A DNA stretch of 64,000 bases from Streptomyces nodosus (GCF_008704995.1 NZ_CP023747.1:4180501-4244500); one strand, 5' to 3'. Counted from the stretch's first letter, positions 25,944 through 36,112 are shown. Numbers and translations: made by a program. The notes: generated from the sequence alone by a model not told the origin.

Positions 25944-26921
25944 GTGAGCACCCCGGACCTTCCCCTCGTCCCGAGCGGCGGCTGCGGCGACGGCTGTGCC
26001 TGTGGCGCGGACGGCGACGAGGAATACCTGGAGTGCGGGCTGGACCCCGCGCTCGCCCAGATCCTGGCCGACGCCGGACTCGACCCGGTGGAGGTCGAGG
26101 ACATCGCCAACATCGCCGTCCAGGAGGACCTGGACCACGGCGTGGACGTCACGACGGTCGCGACGATTCCCTGGGACGCGGTCGCCACGGGTGACTTCAC
26201 CGCGCGAGAGGCGGGCGTGGTGGCGGGCCTCCGGGTCGCCGAGGCGGTCATCTCGGTGGTCTGCGCGGACGAGTTCGAGGTCGAGCGCCATGTGGACGAC
26301 GGCGACCGGGTCGAGGCCGGCCAGAAGCTGCTGACCGTCTCCTCCCGCACCCGCGATCTGCTCACCGCCGAGCGCAGCGCGCTGAACATCCTGTGCCGGC
26401 TGTCGGGCATCGCGACGGCCACCCGCGCCTGGGCGGACGCCCTCCAGGGCACCAAGGCGCGGGTCAGGGACACCCGCAAGACCACCCCGGGCCTGCGCTC
26501 CCTGGAGAAGTACGCGGTCCGCTGCGGCGGCGGGGTCAACCACCGCATGTCCCTGTCGGACGCGGCGCTGGTGAAGGACAACCACGTGGTCGCCGCGGGC
26601 GGGGTGGCGGCGGCCTTCCAGGCGGTCCGCGACATGTTCCCGGACCTGCCGATCGAGGTCGAGGTCGACACCCTGCACCAGCTGCGCGAGGTGGTGGACG
26701 CGGGCGCCGATCTGATCCTGCTGGACAACTTCACCCCGGGCGAGTGCGAGGAGGCGGTGGCCGTGGTCGACGGCCGTGCCTTCCTGGAGGCGTCGGGCCG
26801 GCTGACCCTGGAGAACGCCGGGGCGTACGCGGAGACCGGCGTCGACTTCCTGGCGGTGGGGGCGCTGACACACTCCTCCCCGATCCTGGACATCGGCCTG
26901 GACCTGCGAGCGGCGGAGTAG
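25944..26921 (+). CDS. nadC: Nicotinate-nucleotide pyrophosphorylase (carboxylating)
   Basis: Converts quinolinate and PRPP to nicotinate mononucleotide. Core motifs are RTRDLLTAERSALNILCRLSGIATAT, RDTRKTTPGLRSLEKYAVRCGGGVNHRMSL, KDNHVVAAGG and ILLDNFTPGE. The GTG at 25944 (VSTPDLPL) is preferred because AGGAG lies 11 nt upstream; a GTG at 25935 that overlaps the nadB stop is only 2 nt from it. The N terminus carries an unusual acidic, cysteine-containing extension (GGCGDGCACGADGDEEYLECG). Confidence 0.95.
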   Translation: MSTPDLPLVPSGGCGDGCACGADGDEEYLECGLDPALAQILADAGLDPVEVEDIANIAVQEDLDHGVDVTTVATIPWDAVATGDFTAREAGVVAGLRVAEAVISVVCADEFEVERHVDDGDRVEAGQKLLTVSSRTRDLLTAERSALNILCRLSGIATATRAWADALQGTKARVRDTRKTTPGLRSLEKYAVRCGGGVNHRMSLSDAALVKDNHVVAAGGVAAAFQAVRDMFPDLPIEVEVDTLHQLREVVDAGADLILLDNFTPGECEEAVAVVDGRAFLEASGRLTLENAGAYAETGVDFLAVGALTHSSPILDIGLDLRAAE

Positions 26922-26930
26922 GCAGGGCCC

Positions 26931-27728
26931 ATGCTGCTGACCATCGACGTAGGAAACACCCACACCGTCCTGGGCCTGTTCGACGGCGAGGAGATCGTCG
27001 AACACTGGCGCATCTCCACGGACGCGCGCCGCACCGCGGACGAACTGGCCGTGCTGCTCCAGGGCCTGATGGGCATGCATCCGCTGCTCGGCGAGGAACT
27101 GGGCGACGGCATCGACGGCATCGCGATCTGCTCCACGGTCCCGTCCGTGCTGCACGAGCTGCGCGAGGTCACCCGCCGCTACTACGGCGACGTCCCCGCG
27201 GTCCTGGTCGAACCCGGCATCAAGACGGGCGTCCCGATCCTGATGGACAACCCGAAGGAGGTCGGCGCCGACCGCATCATCAACGCGGTCGCGGCGGTCG
27301 AGCTCTACGGCGGCCCGGCGATCGTCGTGGACTTCGGCACCGCCACGACCTTCGACGCGATCTCGGCGCGCGGCGAGTACACGGGGGGCGTGATCGCCCC
27401 CGGCATCGAGATCTCGGTCGAGGCGCTGGGCGTCCGGGGTGCCCAGCTCCGCAAGATCGAACTGGCCCGTCCGCGCGCGGTGATCGGCAAGAACACGGTC
27501 GAGGCGATGCAGGCGGGCATCGTGTACGGGTTCGCGGGCCAGGTGGACGGGGTGGTGAACCGGATGTCCCGGGAACTGGCGCGGGACCCGGACGACGTCA
27601 CCGTCATCGCCACCGGCGGGCTCGCCCCGATGGTGCTGGGCGAGGCGGCGGAGATCGACGAACACGAGCCCTGGCTGACCCTGATCGGCCTGCGACTGGT
27701 CTACGAACGGAACGTCTCCCGCAAATGA
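26931..27728 (+). CDS. coaX: Type III pantothenate kinase
   Basis: First committed step of CoA synthesis from pantothenate. The ASKHA-fold signatures are MLLTIDVGNTHTVLGLFDG, KTGVPILMDNPKEVGADRI, VDFGTATTFDAIS and GGVIAPGIEIS. It has 265 residues, the usual length. It is the last gene of the DUF2520-panC-nadB-nadC-coaX operon, 9 bp after nadC and followed by a terminator. Type III kinases are not feedback-inhibited by CoA, according to the literature on the family. Confidence 0.97.
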   Translation: MLLTIDVGNTHTVLGLFDGEEIVEHWRISTDARRTADELAVLLQGLMGMHPLLGEELGDGIDGIAICSTVPSVLHELREVTRRYYGDVPAVLVEPGIKTGVPILMDNPKEVGADRIINAVAAVELYGGPAIVVDFGTATTFDAISARGEYTGGVIAPGIEISVEALGVRGAQLRKIELARPRAVIGKNTVEAMQAGIVYGFAGQVDGVVNRMSRELARDPDDVTVIATGGLAPMVLGEAAEIDEHEPWLTLIGLRLVYERNVSRK

Positions 27729-27735
27729 GTGCGCG

Positions 27736-27770
27736 CCCCGCGCCCCGGTACGGGGCGCGGGGTGAGTTTT
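27736..27770 (+). terminator. Terminator of the cofactor operon
   Basis: A perfect 12-bp stem of CCCCGCGCCCCG and its complement separated by GTA, followed by TGAGTTTT. It starts 8 nt after the coaX stop. Confidence 0.75.
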
Positions 27771-27845
27771 CGGGGGCGCAGCCCTCCGAAAAGGGGCGCG
27801 GGGAACTGCGCGACCAGCCCCCCACGGCCCGCACCCGCGCCCCCA
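27767..27845. repeat. Streptomyces REP-like intergenic element
   Basis: TTTTCGG...CCGAAAA hairpin followed by the phrase GGGGCGCGGGGAACTGCGCG and ACCAGCCCCC. I recognise this wording as a sequence dispersed downstream of genes in many Streptomyces genomes. It may act as an additional bidirectional terminator. Confidence 0.6.
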
Positions 27846-27955
27846 CAACCCCTCTCGAGCTCGTAGGCGCCCGCACCATGCGTACCGTCGCCCCCACCTG
27901 AGGGAACCCAGGAGCGACACGGCAGGCCGATCGGCCGGTTTTGTCCGATTAGCGG

Positions 27956-27961
27956 TAGCGT
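27956..27961 (+). promoter_or_regulatory. -10 box of a probable leaderless transcript
   Basis: TAGCGT is 6 nt before ATG 27968. Confidence 0.6.
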
Positions 27962-27967
27962 CACCGC

Positions 27968-28639
27968 ATGCCCACGCCATACGGATCCCGCGGCGGCCTG
28001 GCGTTCGGCGCGGAGGAGCTGAGTGTGCTCCGCCGTGCCCTCGCCCTCGCCGTCCACCCCCGCACCGCTTCCCCCGAGGACGTCAAGGACTGCCTCCGCC
28101 TCGCCGAGTCCGTCGACGAAGCGCTGCGCGAGGGCGCCCGCCTGCGGGCCTTCCTGCTGGCGGACCTCGCGCGCTACCGCGCCGCGCTCCCCGGCGCCGC
28201 CACCGGCTACCTCGCTCTGCTGGGCGACGCCCTCCGGGCCGGCTACCGCCCGGTCCCGGACGACCTGGCCGCGCTGCGTGTCCTGCGCGGCACCCGGGGT
28301 GCCGGCGCCCTCCTCGACCACTGCCGCCGGGCCCCGGCCGAATCCGGCGGACGCGCCCGCCCCACCGCCCGCAGGGCGGCCATCCCTGCCTCCCGCACTC
28401 GTCTCACGGTGTTCCCGGGCGGCCTGGCGAGCGGGGAGGAGCCCACCGAGAAGCCGGCCCGCAAGCCCGCGGACAAGCCCGCCGACAAACCGGCCGAGGG
28501 CCCGGGGAAGCAGCCCGCCCCGCGGCCCGGGCCCCGGTCCCCGAGGCCGTCGCGCCCCATCCCCACCCCCGGCGAGGTCTTCCCGCCGAAGCGGAAGCCC
28601 GGGCCTCCGCAGGCGCAGCGGCAGCTCGCCGTCGGCTGA
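27968..28639 (+). CDS. Conserved actinobacterial protein with Lys/Pro-rich tail
   Basis: 223 residues with no family I can name. The N-terminal 120 residues look helical and folded (AEELSVLRRALALAVHPRTASPEDVKDCLRLAESVDEALREG, then RLRAFLLADLARYRAALP and LLGDALRAGYRP). The C-terminal 80 residues are a disordered Lys/Pro/Ala-rich tail with KPADKPADKPAEGP-type repeats. No signal peptide or membrane segment is seen. It stands alone between coaX and a small membrane protein. Start supported by TAGCGT 6 nt upstream. Confidence 0.7.
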   Translation: MPTPYGSRGGLAFGAEELSVLRRALALAVHPRTASPEDVKDCLRLAESVDEALREGARLRAFLLADLARYRAALPGAATGYLALLGDALRAGYRPVPDDLAALRVLRGTRGAGALLDHCRRAPAESGGRARPTARRAAIPASRTRLTVFPGGLASGEEPTEKPARKPADKPADKPAEGPGKQPAPRPGPRSPRPSRPIPTPGEVFPPKRKPGPPQAQRQLAVG

Positions 28640-28726
28640 CCCCGGGCGTGGCGCGCCATGTCCGCCGCAACCTCCCCCGACCCCGGGGACTCCGACCCGA
28701 CCGGGATCCATCGGACAGGCCCTGGC

Positions 28727-28732
28727 TACTCT
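28727..28732 (+). promoter_or_regulatory. -10 box of a probable leaderless transcript
   Basis: TACTCT is 6 nt before ATG 28739. Confidence 0.6.
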
Positions 28733-28738
28733 GGACTC

Positions 28739-28915
28739 ATGGACTACGTCTCCGCACTTGTGCCGCCGATCGTGATGGCCGTGTTCTTCGGCGGGCTCAT
28801 CAGGGTGATCGTGAAGACCCAGGGCGGCGCCAACAAGGCCAAGGAGGACGCCGTCGTCGACGCGGCCCTCGCGCACGCCGAGGCCGCCCCCCGCGCCCGG
28901 GACGCCGAGGCCTGA
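28739..28915 (+). CDS. Small membrane protein (58 residues)
   Basis: MDYVSALVPPIVMAVFFGGLIRVIVKTQGG gives one hydrophobic helix (about residues 4-25), followed by a charged Ala/Glu-rich tail. Small single-span proteins of this appearance are widespread in Streptomyces and have no known function. The start is set by the TACTCT box 6 nt upstream and by the good N-terminal membrane sequence; a longer frame to 28658 is less convincing. A strong terminator follows at 28964. Confidence 0.8.
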   Translation: MDYVSALVPPIVMAVFFGGLIRVIVKTQGGANKAKEDAVVDAALAHAEAAPRARDAEA

Positions 28916-28963
28916 TCCGCCCCTCCGGTCGCCCGGCGCCGTCGGCGCCCGCCGCGCCATCAC

Positions 28964-29009
28964 GGCGTACGACTCGCACACCCGCTTTTCGAGTCGTACG
29001 CCCTTTTTG
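28964..29009 (+). terminator. Rho-independent terminator
   Basis: A perfect 13-bp stem, GGCGTACGACTCG with its complement, around a 13-nt loop containing TTTT, followed by CTTTTTG. It terminates the small membrane protein gene. Confidence 0.88.
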
Positions 29010-29023
29010 TCGTTCCATATGAC

Positions 29024-29193
29024 CTAAGAGCTTTGAACAAAAGTGGGGCCCGGCGGGCGGCGCCCGGCACGCACGCTCGCCGCGTTGCCGGAAGGCCCTG
29101 GTAGCTCCGCTACAAGGACCTTCCGGCGCCTTGCGATCGCACGCACCGGACACCGCCCGCTGATCGGACCCCACTTTTGTTCGGCGCTCTAAG
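29024..29193. mobile_element. 160-bp palindromic MITE-like element, copy 1
   Basis: Element 29029-29188 is bounded by CTAAG direct repeats (29024-29028 and 29189-29193). Its ends are inverted repeats of about 20 bp (17 of 20 match, including GAACAAAAGTGGGG), and the interior is also largely palindromic, with a central GCCGGAAGG / CCTTCCGGC and GTAGC-TCC-GCTAC hairpin. No transposase is encoded. The core (CTCGCCGCGTTG; CGCCTTGCGATC) matches the element at 44805-44964, which is also exactly 160 bp. Confidence 0.75.
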
Positions 29194-29228
29194 CGGGCTC
29201 CCGGCAGGCCAAAGGCGACATCTCCCAC

Positions 29229-29234
29229 TATTGT
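29229..29234 (+). promoter_or_regulatory. -10 box of a probable leaderless transcript for the BlaI-type gene
   Basis: TATTGT is 7 nt before GTG 29242. The MITE-like element ends about 35 nt upstream of it. Confidence 0.6.
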
Positions 29235-29241
29235 GCTGAAC

Positions 29242-29787
29242 GTGCCTCGCCCCCTGGGAGAACTCGAAGACGCGGTCATGACGCGGGTGTGGAAGTGGAA
29301 CCGCCCGGTGACCGTTCGAGAAGTCCTGGAAGACCTTCAACGGGAACGGTCCATCGCGTACACCACGGTGATGACCGTTCTGGACAATCTCCATCACAAG
29401 GGCTGGGTGCGCCGGGAGGCGGAAGGCCGGGCCTATCGATATGAGGCGGTCTCCTCCCGTGCCGCCTACGCGGCCGCACTGATGAACGATGCCTGGGCGC
29501 AGAGCGACAACCCGGCGGCCGCACTCGTGGCCTTCTTCGGCATGATGAGCGACGAACAGCGTCAGGCGCTGAGCGACGCCGTACGCATCGTGCAAGGCCC
29601 GGAGAGCGACCGGGAGCCCTCCGAGACCGAATCCCCCGAATCCGCCGCGCCCCCCGAATCCCCCGCGACCCCCGCCCGTTCCGGCGCCGACGGCGCGGAG
29701 AAGGCCGAAGGGAACCCCGGCGAGAACCCCGCGGAGATGCCGGACGAGAAGAACCCCGCCGCGGCCGAGGACCGCCCCGGGCGATAG
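29242..29787 (+). CDS. BlaI/MecI/CopY family transcriptional repressor
   Basis: 181 residues. The winged HTH (about 1-85) has LGELEDAVMTRVWKWNRPVTVREVLEDL and SIAYTTVMTVLDNLHHKGWVRREAEGRAYRY, typical of penicillinase repressors. The C-terminal 60 residues are Pro/Glu-rich and disordered. There is no BlaR1/MecR1 sensor-protease next to it, so induction must work differently or in trans. The GTG at 29242 is preferred over one at 29233 because of the -10 box 7 nt upstream. Its stop codon overlaps the promoter of the next gene. Confidence 0.92.
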   Translation: MPRPLGELEDAVMTRVWKWNRPVTVREVLEDLQRERSIAYTTVMTVLDNLHHKGWVRREAEGRAYRYEAVSSRAAYAAALMNDAWAQSDNPAAALVAFFGMMSDEQRQALSDAVRIVQGPESDREPSETESPESAAPPESPATPARSGADGAEKAEGNPGENPAEMPDEKNPAAAEDRPGR

Positions 29788-29790
29788 CGT
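29785..29790 (+). promoter_or_regulatory. -10 box of argA, overlapping the upstream stop codon
   Basis: TAGCGT begins with the TAG stop of the BlaI-type gene (29785-29787) and ends 6 nt before ATG 29797. Confidence 0.55.
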
Positions 29791-29796
29791 CCGCCC

Positions 29797-30336
29797 ATGC
29801 CAGCAGAGAGCCCCGAAACCACCGCGAAAGCCGTCACCGTCACCGTCCGACGGGCCAGGACGGCTGATGTCCCGGAGGTGCGCGGCCTCCTCGACGCCTA
29901 CGTCCGGCGCGGCATCCTGCTCGACAAAGCGACCGTCACGCTTTACGAGGACATCCAGGAGTTCTGGGTGGCGGAACGCGACGACAACGGCGAGGTCGTG
30001 GGCTGTGGCGCGCTCCATGTCATGTGGGAGGACCTGGCGGAAGTCCGGACCCTCGCGGTGACGCCCCGGGCCAGGGGGCTGGGCGTCGGGCACCAGTTGC
30101 TGGAGAAGCTGTTGGGGACCGCCCGCTGGCTCGGTGTTCGGCGGGTATTCTGCCTGACCTTCGAAGTGGACTTCTTCGGGAAGCACGGCTTCGTGGAGAT
30201 CGGAGAGACACCCGTTGACACCGATGTCTACGCGGAGCTGATGCGTTCCTATGACGAGGGCGTGGCGGAGTTCCTCGGTCTCGAACGAGTGAAACCGAAC
30301 ACCTTGGGCAACAGCCGGATGCTTCTGCATCTGTGA
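29797..30336 (+). CDS. argA: GNAT-type amino-acid N-acetyltransferase (N-acetylglutamate synthase)
   Basis: 179 residues with a single GNAT domain: VRRARTADVPEVRGLLDAYVRRGILL, EFWVAERDD, VGCGALHVMWEDLAEVRTLAV, and the acetyl-CoA loop RARGLGVGHQLLEKLLGTA, then FFGKHGFVEIGETPV and VKPNTLGNSRMLLHL. From memory it closely resembles the short mycobacterial N-acetylglutamate synthase Rv2747, which lacks the amino-acid-kinase domain of E. coli ArgA. It would start arginine synthesis by acetylating glutamate. It overlaps its upstream neighbour only through the promoter. Confidence 0.85.
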   Translation: MPAESPETTAKAVTVTVRRARTADVPEVRGLLDAYVRRGILLDKATVTLYEDIQEFWVAERDDNGEVVGCGALHVMWEDLAEVRTLAVTPRARGLGVGHQLLEKLLGTARWLGVRRVFCLTFEVDFFGKHGFVEIGETPVDTDVYAELMRSYDEGVAEFLGLERVKPNTLGNSRMLLHL

Positions 30337-30613
30337 TCGCGAGGGATCGTCCTCGACTAGGGATCGTCGATCGAAGGTCCGGGACTATTCAGCTGTCCTT
30401 CCACCGGACGACCTTGCCCAGGTTCCCTATGTCCGAAACGCGCATGTTTCCGGCTTGCGAGGCGACCGCCTTCCTCTCCCGGAGGGTTTGTGTTTTTCCG
30501 GCAAAAGCGGTTTGCTTTCCGGCGTACTGCAGTACTGCATATAACAGGGGACGTGAAACAGGCGGCACCTGCCGTGGACCCCGGCCCTGAAGTTATCGAT
30601 GAAAGGAAATACG
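30337..30613 (+). promoter_or_regulatory. lsr2 upstream region with palindrome and TATAAC -10
   Basis: This is visibly more A/T-rich than its surroundings. A perfect 12-bp palindrome GTACTGCAGTAC is at 30524-30535, and TATAAC at 30540-30545 could be the -10. A/T-rich DNA is what Lsr2 itself binds, so autoregulation is plausible. Confidence 0.45.
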
Positions 30614-30949
30614 GTGGCACAGAAGGTTCAGGTCCTTCTTGTCGACGACCTCGACGGTGGCGAGGCGGACGAGACCGTCACGTTCGCGCTGGACGGCAAG
30701 ACGTACGAAATCGATCTCACGACCGCCAACGCGGACAAGCTCCGTGGTCTTCTCGAGCCCTATCTCAAGGGTGGTCGTCGTACGGGTGGCCGTGCGTCGG
30801 GCGGACGCGGAAAGGGCCGGGCCGCGGCTTCCGGCAGCCAGGACACCGCGCAGATCCGTGCCTGGGCGAAGGAGAACGGCTACGAGGTCAACGACCGCGG
30901 CCGGGTGCCGGCGATCATCCGCGAGGCCTACGAGAAGGAGAACGGCTGA
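30614..30949 (+). CDS. lsr2: Nucleoid-associated silencing protein Lsr2
   Basis: 111 residues. H-NS-like xenogeneic silencer that oligomerises through its N-terminal half (VQVLLVDDLDGGEADETVTFALDGKTYEIDL) and binds A/T-rich minor grooves through the C-terminal RGR motif in NDRGRVPA, after a Gly/Arg-rich linker. GTG at 30614 follows GAAAGGAA at good spacing; an ATG at 30599 would add five residues and lacks a ribosome-binding site. It lies upstream of clpC as in mycobacteria. Confidence 0.97.
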   Translation: MAQKVQVLLVDDLDGGEADETVTFALDGKTYEIDLTTANADKLRGLLEPYLKGGRRTGGRASGGRGKGRAAASGSQDTAQIRAWAKENGYEVNDRGRVPAIIREAYEKENG

Positions 30950-31947
30950 GCGCGGCAGCGCCGGCAGCCGGACCGACCCGATGGGCGTGGTGTCGCCGTC
31001 GTGTCGATCAGCCGCACCAGATCGGGGGCGCTCCGGCGCCCCGCACCGCCGACGGCGTCGGCGGGACGAGTTCGATCTCGCACCCCGGCTCGGGGGGTCG
31101 CAGCAGGACGGCGGCCCCCTGTGAACCGCTCCGGCCCAGGGGGAAGCGGCCGGGATCCCGGGGTGCCGGGCAGGCTCGGCGGCACGGCCGCCGGGACCGG
31201 CACCTCAAGGCCGCGGCACCTCGGCGGGCCCGTCCGCCCCGGTCGCCGTGAGCCGAGGGGGCAGGGTGCCCCCTTTCTCTTCCGGCCGGTCGAGCAGCCC
31301 GGCGGCTCATCCGCGCCGCTCGTGGCCCTCGGCGGCCCGCTCAGGCTCCCCGTGCGGTGCCGCCCGCCCGCCGAGCAGCCGTACCGGCTCTCCCGGCGCC
31401 GTCTCCCGGCCCGGCACACCTAGCGCCGGTGGCGCAGCGCCCCACTCGTATCGCGTGGCCTTCGGGGGAGGGCGCGCGTGCGGGCCATGTCAGGAGCGAC
31501 CTCAGACTTCGGGTGCGATTACTCTACGTGGCGGTTCGAGCGCGGTGGGTGCCGAAAAAGAGGCGCCCGGGGGCGTGAAGCGACGCAAGGATGTTCGCCC
31601 GTAGCGGAGGGAACCGGTGGCCTCGGCATGGAGTGTCCGTCCGTACGGGTAAGACATTCCTAGTGGGAGGGGGCGTCATGCAGGACAGGACGTCTCACGT
31701 TCGCCAACGGCGTACTGGCGACTGGGGTAACTGCCTGGCCTGCGGGAACATCGTCTCGCACCATCGGGTTGGAGCACTTGTCGGCGTTCGGGGTCAGGAG
31801 GCAGGCACTCTGTCTCCGCGAGAGCGGAGGTGATCCGGACGGTGTCGGCAGTTGGAATGAGCGGTCCCCGCTTGCGGGACTAAGCTGCGGAAGGACAGGG
31901 AGGGGAGCGTCCCCTTACTGCCTGACCGCTCTGAGGAGCGATTAACG
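30950..31947 (+). other. 998-bp region upstream of clpC, no confident gene
   Basis: Overlapping frames on both strands (for example 30928-31419 minus) translate to Arg/Pro/Gly-rich sequence with no initiation signals. The right half carries regulatory features: a ClgR-type box at 31699, TAAGCT at 31881-31886 as a possible -10, and a GAGGAG ribosome-binding site before clpC. A small undetected gene cannot be excluded in 31000-31430. Confidence 0.45.
31699..31712 (+). promoter_or_regulatory. Candidate ClgR operator upstream of clpC
   Basis: GTTCGC-N5-GCG (GTTCGCCAACGGCG) fits the consensus I remember for the Streptomyces ClgR activator of clp genes. It lies about 235 bp before the clpC start. 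Confidence 0.45.
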
Positions 31948-34473
<2,526 letters not shown>

Positions 34474-34494
34474 ACCCTCCGGGAGTTTTCGCCC

Positions 34495-34538
34495 AAGGGG
34501 CTGTCCCCGGGACCCAGGTCCCGGGGACAGCCCCTTTT
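34495..34538 (+). terminator. Strong terminator after clpC
   Basis: A perfect 20-bp stem, AAGGGGCTGTCCCCGGGACC with its complement, around a 2-nt loop CA, ending in TTTT. It lies 21 nt after the clpC stop. Confidence 0.92.
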
Positions 34539-34908
34539 CCGTGCCTGCTCCCGGGCTGGTCCGTGGGTTTTCCCGGTGCGGTCGGTGATGCCGTCGGGAG
34601 TCGAATCCCGGTGCGCCGGGCGGCCCGTTCCGTGACAAGCCGCACAGGCGATATGGGCCCTACTAGGCAGGACCGTAGAGATCGAATAGGGAGAAAAGGG
34701 GCATTTCCCCCAAGGTTCGGCCGGGTTCTGCGTGCGGAAGGCGGTCCCGTCGGCCTTGTGGCGGTGATTAGCCGGGCTTGGGGGCCTCTGTCAAATATCG
34801 CTGACTTTACCCGCGATATACGAGGTCTTGTCGTAGTCGGGCTGTTTTGGGGTTTGCGCGAAGTGGCTTACCAAGGGATGACCAAGTCCCCGACTCCCCG
34901 AGGTCTTC
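34539..34908 (+). other. Leader/promoter region of the M23 peptidase gene
   Basis: 370 bp without a gene. The part from about 34790 is A/T-richer (ATATCGCTGACTTT, GCGATATACGAGG). I looked for a c-di-AMP (ydaO-type) riboswitch because such elements control wall hydrolases in Streptomyces, and saw no convincing match. Confidence 0.45.
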
Positions 34909-35505
34909 ATGTCGAAGTACGCCCTGTCCTTCTCGTCCCGTACGTCCCGACTCCGTGTCCGGGCCGCCGTGCTGGCGGCCGGGATCGGAGCGGTCGCACT
35001 GGGTGCCGGAGGTACGGCAGCCTCCGGCACCACGGCGGCGCACACCCCGGCGCACACCGTGGCCGCCGCCCCGGTGGCTGCCACCACCACCTGGGCCCAC
35101 CCGGTCAAGAGCTATGCGCTCTCCGCGGGCTTCAACCAGGCCGGCGGCATGTGGCGGTCCACCCACAGCGGTCAGGACTTCGCCGTGCCGAGCGGGACGA
35201 ACGTCGTCGCCGTGCACGGCGGCACGATCGTGAAGGCCGGCGGCAACGGCGCGGGCGACGGTCCCGCGTACGGCAACGCCATCGTCATCAAGCACCCCAG
35301 CGGCATGTACACCCAGTACGCCCATCTGTCGCGGATCGACGTCAGGGTCGGCCAGACCGTCACCACCGGCCAGCACATAGCGCTCTCCGGCAACACGGGT
35401 AACTCCAGCGGCCCCCACCTGCACTTCGAGGTCCGTACCACCCCGAACTACGGATCGGCCGTCGACCCCCTGGCCTTCCTGCGGGGCAAGGGCCTGCACA
35501 TCTGA
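34909..35505 (+). CDS. Secreted M23 family metallopeptidase (LytM-type)
   Basis: 198 residues with a signal peptide: positively charged start, hydrophobic core AAVLAAGIGAVALGAGG (about 19-36), and an Ala-rich cleavage region. The mature part is one peptidase M23 domain with zinc and catalytic signatures HSGQDFAVPSGT and GPHLHFEVR, and the usual ends VDPLAFLRGKGL. It should cleave peptidoglycan cross-bridges outside the cell. No SH3, LysM or other wall-binding domain is present. Confidence 0.93.
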   Translation: MSKYALSFSSRTSRLRVRAAVLAAGIGAVALGAGGTAASGTTAAHTPAHTVAAAPVAATTTWAHPVKSYALSAGFNQAGGMWRSTHSGQDFAVPSGTNVVAVHGGTIVKAGGNGAGDGPAYGNAIVIKHPSGMYTQYAHLSRIDVRVGQTVTTGQHIALSGNTGNSSGPHLHFEVRTTPNYGSAVDPLAFLRGKGLHI

Positions 35506-35512
35506 TGACGGA

Positions 35513-36112
35513 CTAGGACGTCTGCGCGTCGGAGTGCGCCTGCGTCACCAGATCGACGGCGACCTCCAGGACGGCCTTGCGCTTGTCCTCGGGGTCGCCC
35601 TCGACGTCCTGGAGCACGAACATCCCCGCATGCAGCGTGAACAGTGCGCTGATGCAGCGGACCTGGCCGGTCAGGTCCGCGTCCGGGTCCCGGATGATGT
35701 CCCGCATCTGCAGCATGCGGTCCTTGAACTGGTGCCCGATGCTCAGCTCCCGGACCGTGGCCTGGTTCTCCTGCATGAAGCGGAAGAGCGGGGCCGCGCC
35801 GGACAGCGCCTCGCTGTAGCGGTGCAGCACCTCCCGCTTGGTCTCCAGGCTGTGCGGCTGGGTCTTCCCCCAGGCGATCAGCTCGTCGATCGGGCGGGTC
35901 AGGTCCTCGAAGATGCTGACCAGGATCTCTTCCTTGGTCTTGAAGTGGTAGTAGAGCGCGGCCTTGGTGACGTCCAGGCGCTCGGCGATCTCCCGCAGCG
36001 AGGTCTTCTCGTAGCCCTGCTCGGCGAAGAGTTCGAGCGCCACGTCCTGGATGCGCTGGCGGGTGTCCCCGCGCCGCTGCCGCTTGGTGCCGTCCATGGT
36101 GGTGCCGCCCAT
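35513..36112 (-). CDS. TetR family repressor of the divergent MFS pump
   Basis: 199 residues. The TetR HTH is at the N terminus (RQRIQDVALELFAEQGYEKTSLREIAERLDVTKAALYYHFKTKEEIL), and the C-terminal ligand domain is typical. It is divergent from an MFS exporter with a large inverted repeat between them, which is the classic arrangement of a drug-responsive local repressor. The inducer is unknown. Confidence 0.93.
   Translation of the reverse strand: MGGTTMDGTKRQRRGDTRQRIQDVALELFAEQGYEKTSLREIAERLDVTKAALYYHFKTKEEILVSIFEDLTRPIDELIAWGKTQPHSLETKREVLHRYSEALSGAAPLFRFMQENQATVRELSIGHQFKDRMLQMRDIIRDPDADLTGQVRCISALFTLHAGMFVLQDVEGDPEDKRKAVLEVAVDLVTQAHSDAQTS

Noticed and set aside
30928..31419. Reverse-strand open frame overlapping the lsr2 end and extending toward clpC
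   Set aside because: Arg/Pro/Gly-rich translation, no ribosome-binding site or -10 box, and no recognisable motif; it overlaps the lsr2 3' end. Left as unassigned.
34590..34630. tRNA-like T-arm wording (GGGAGTCGAATCCCG)
   Set aside because: The stem is out of register, there is no acceptor stem or anticodon arm nearby, and no CCA end; a chance match.
34539..34908. Possible c-di-AMP (ydaO-type) riboswitch before the M23 peptidase gene
   Set aside because: I expected one from Streptomyces biology but could not find the conserved riboswitch core or pseudoknot segments; a covariance-model search would settle it.
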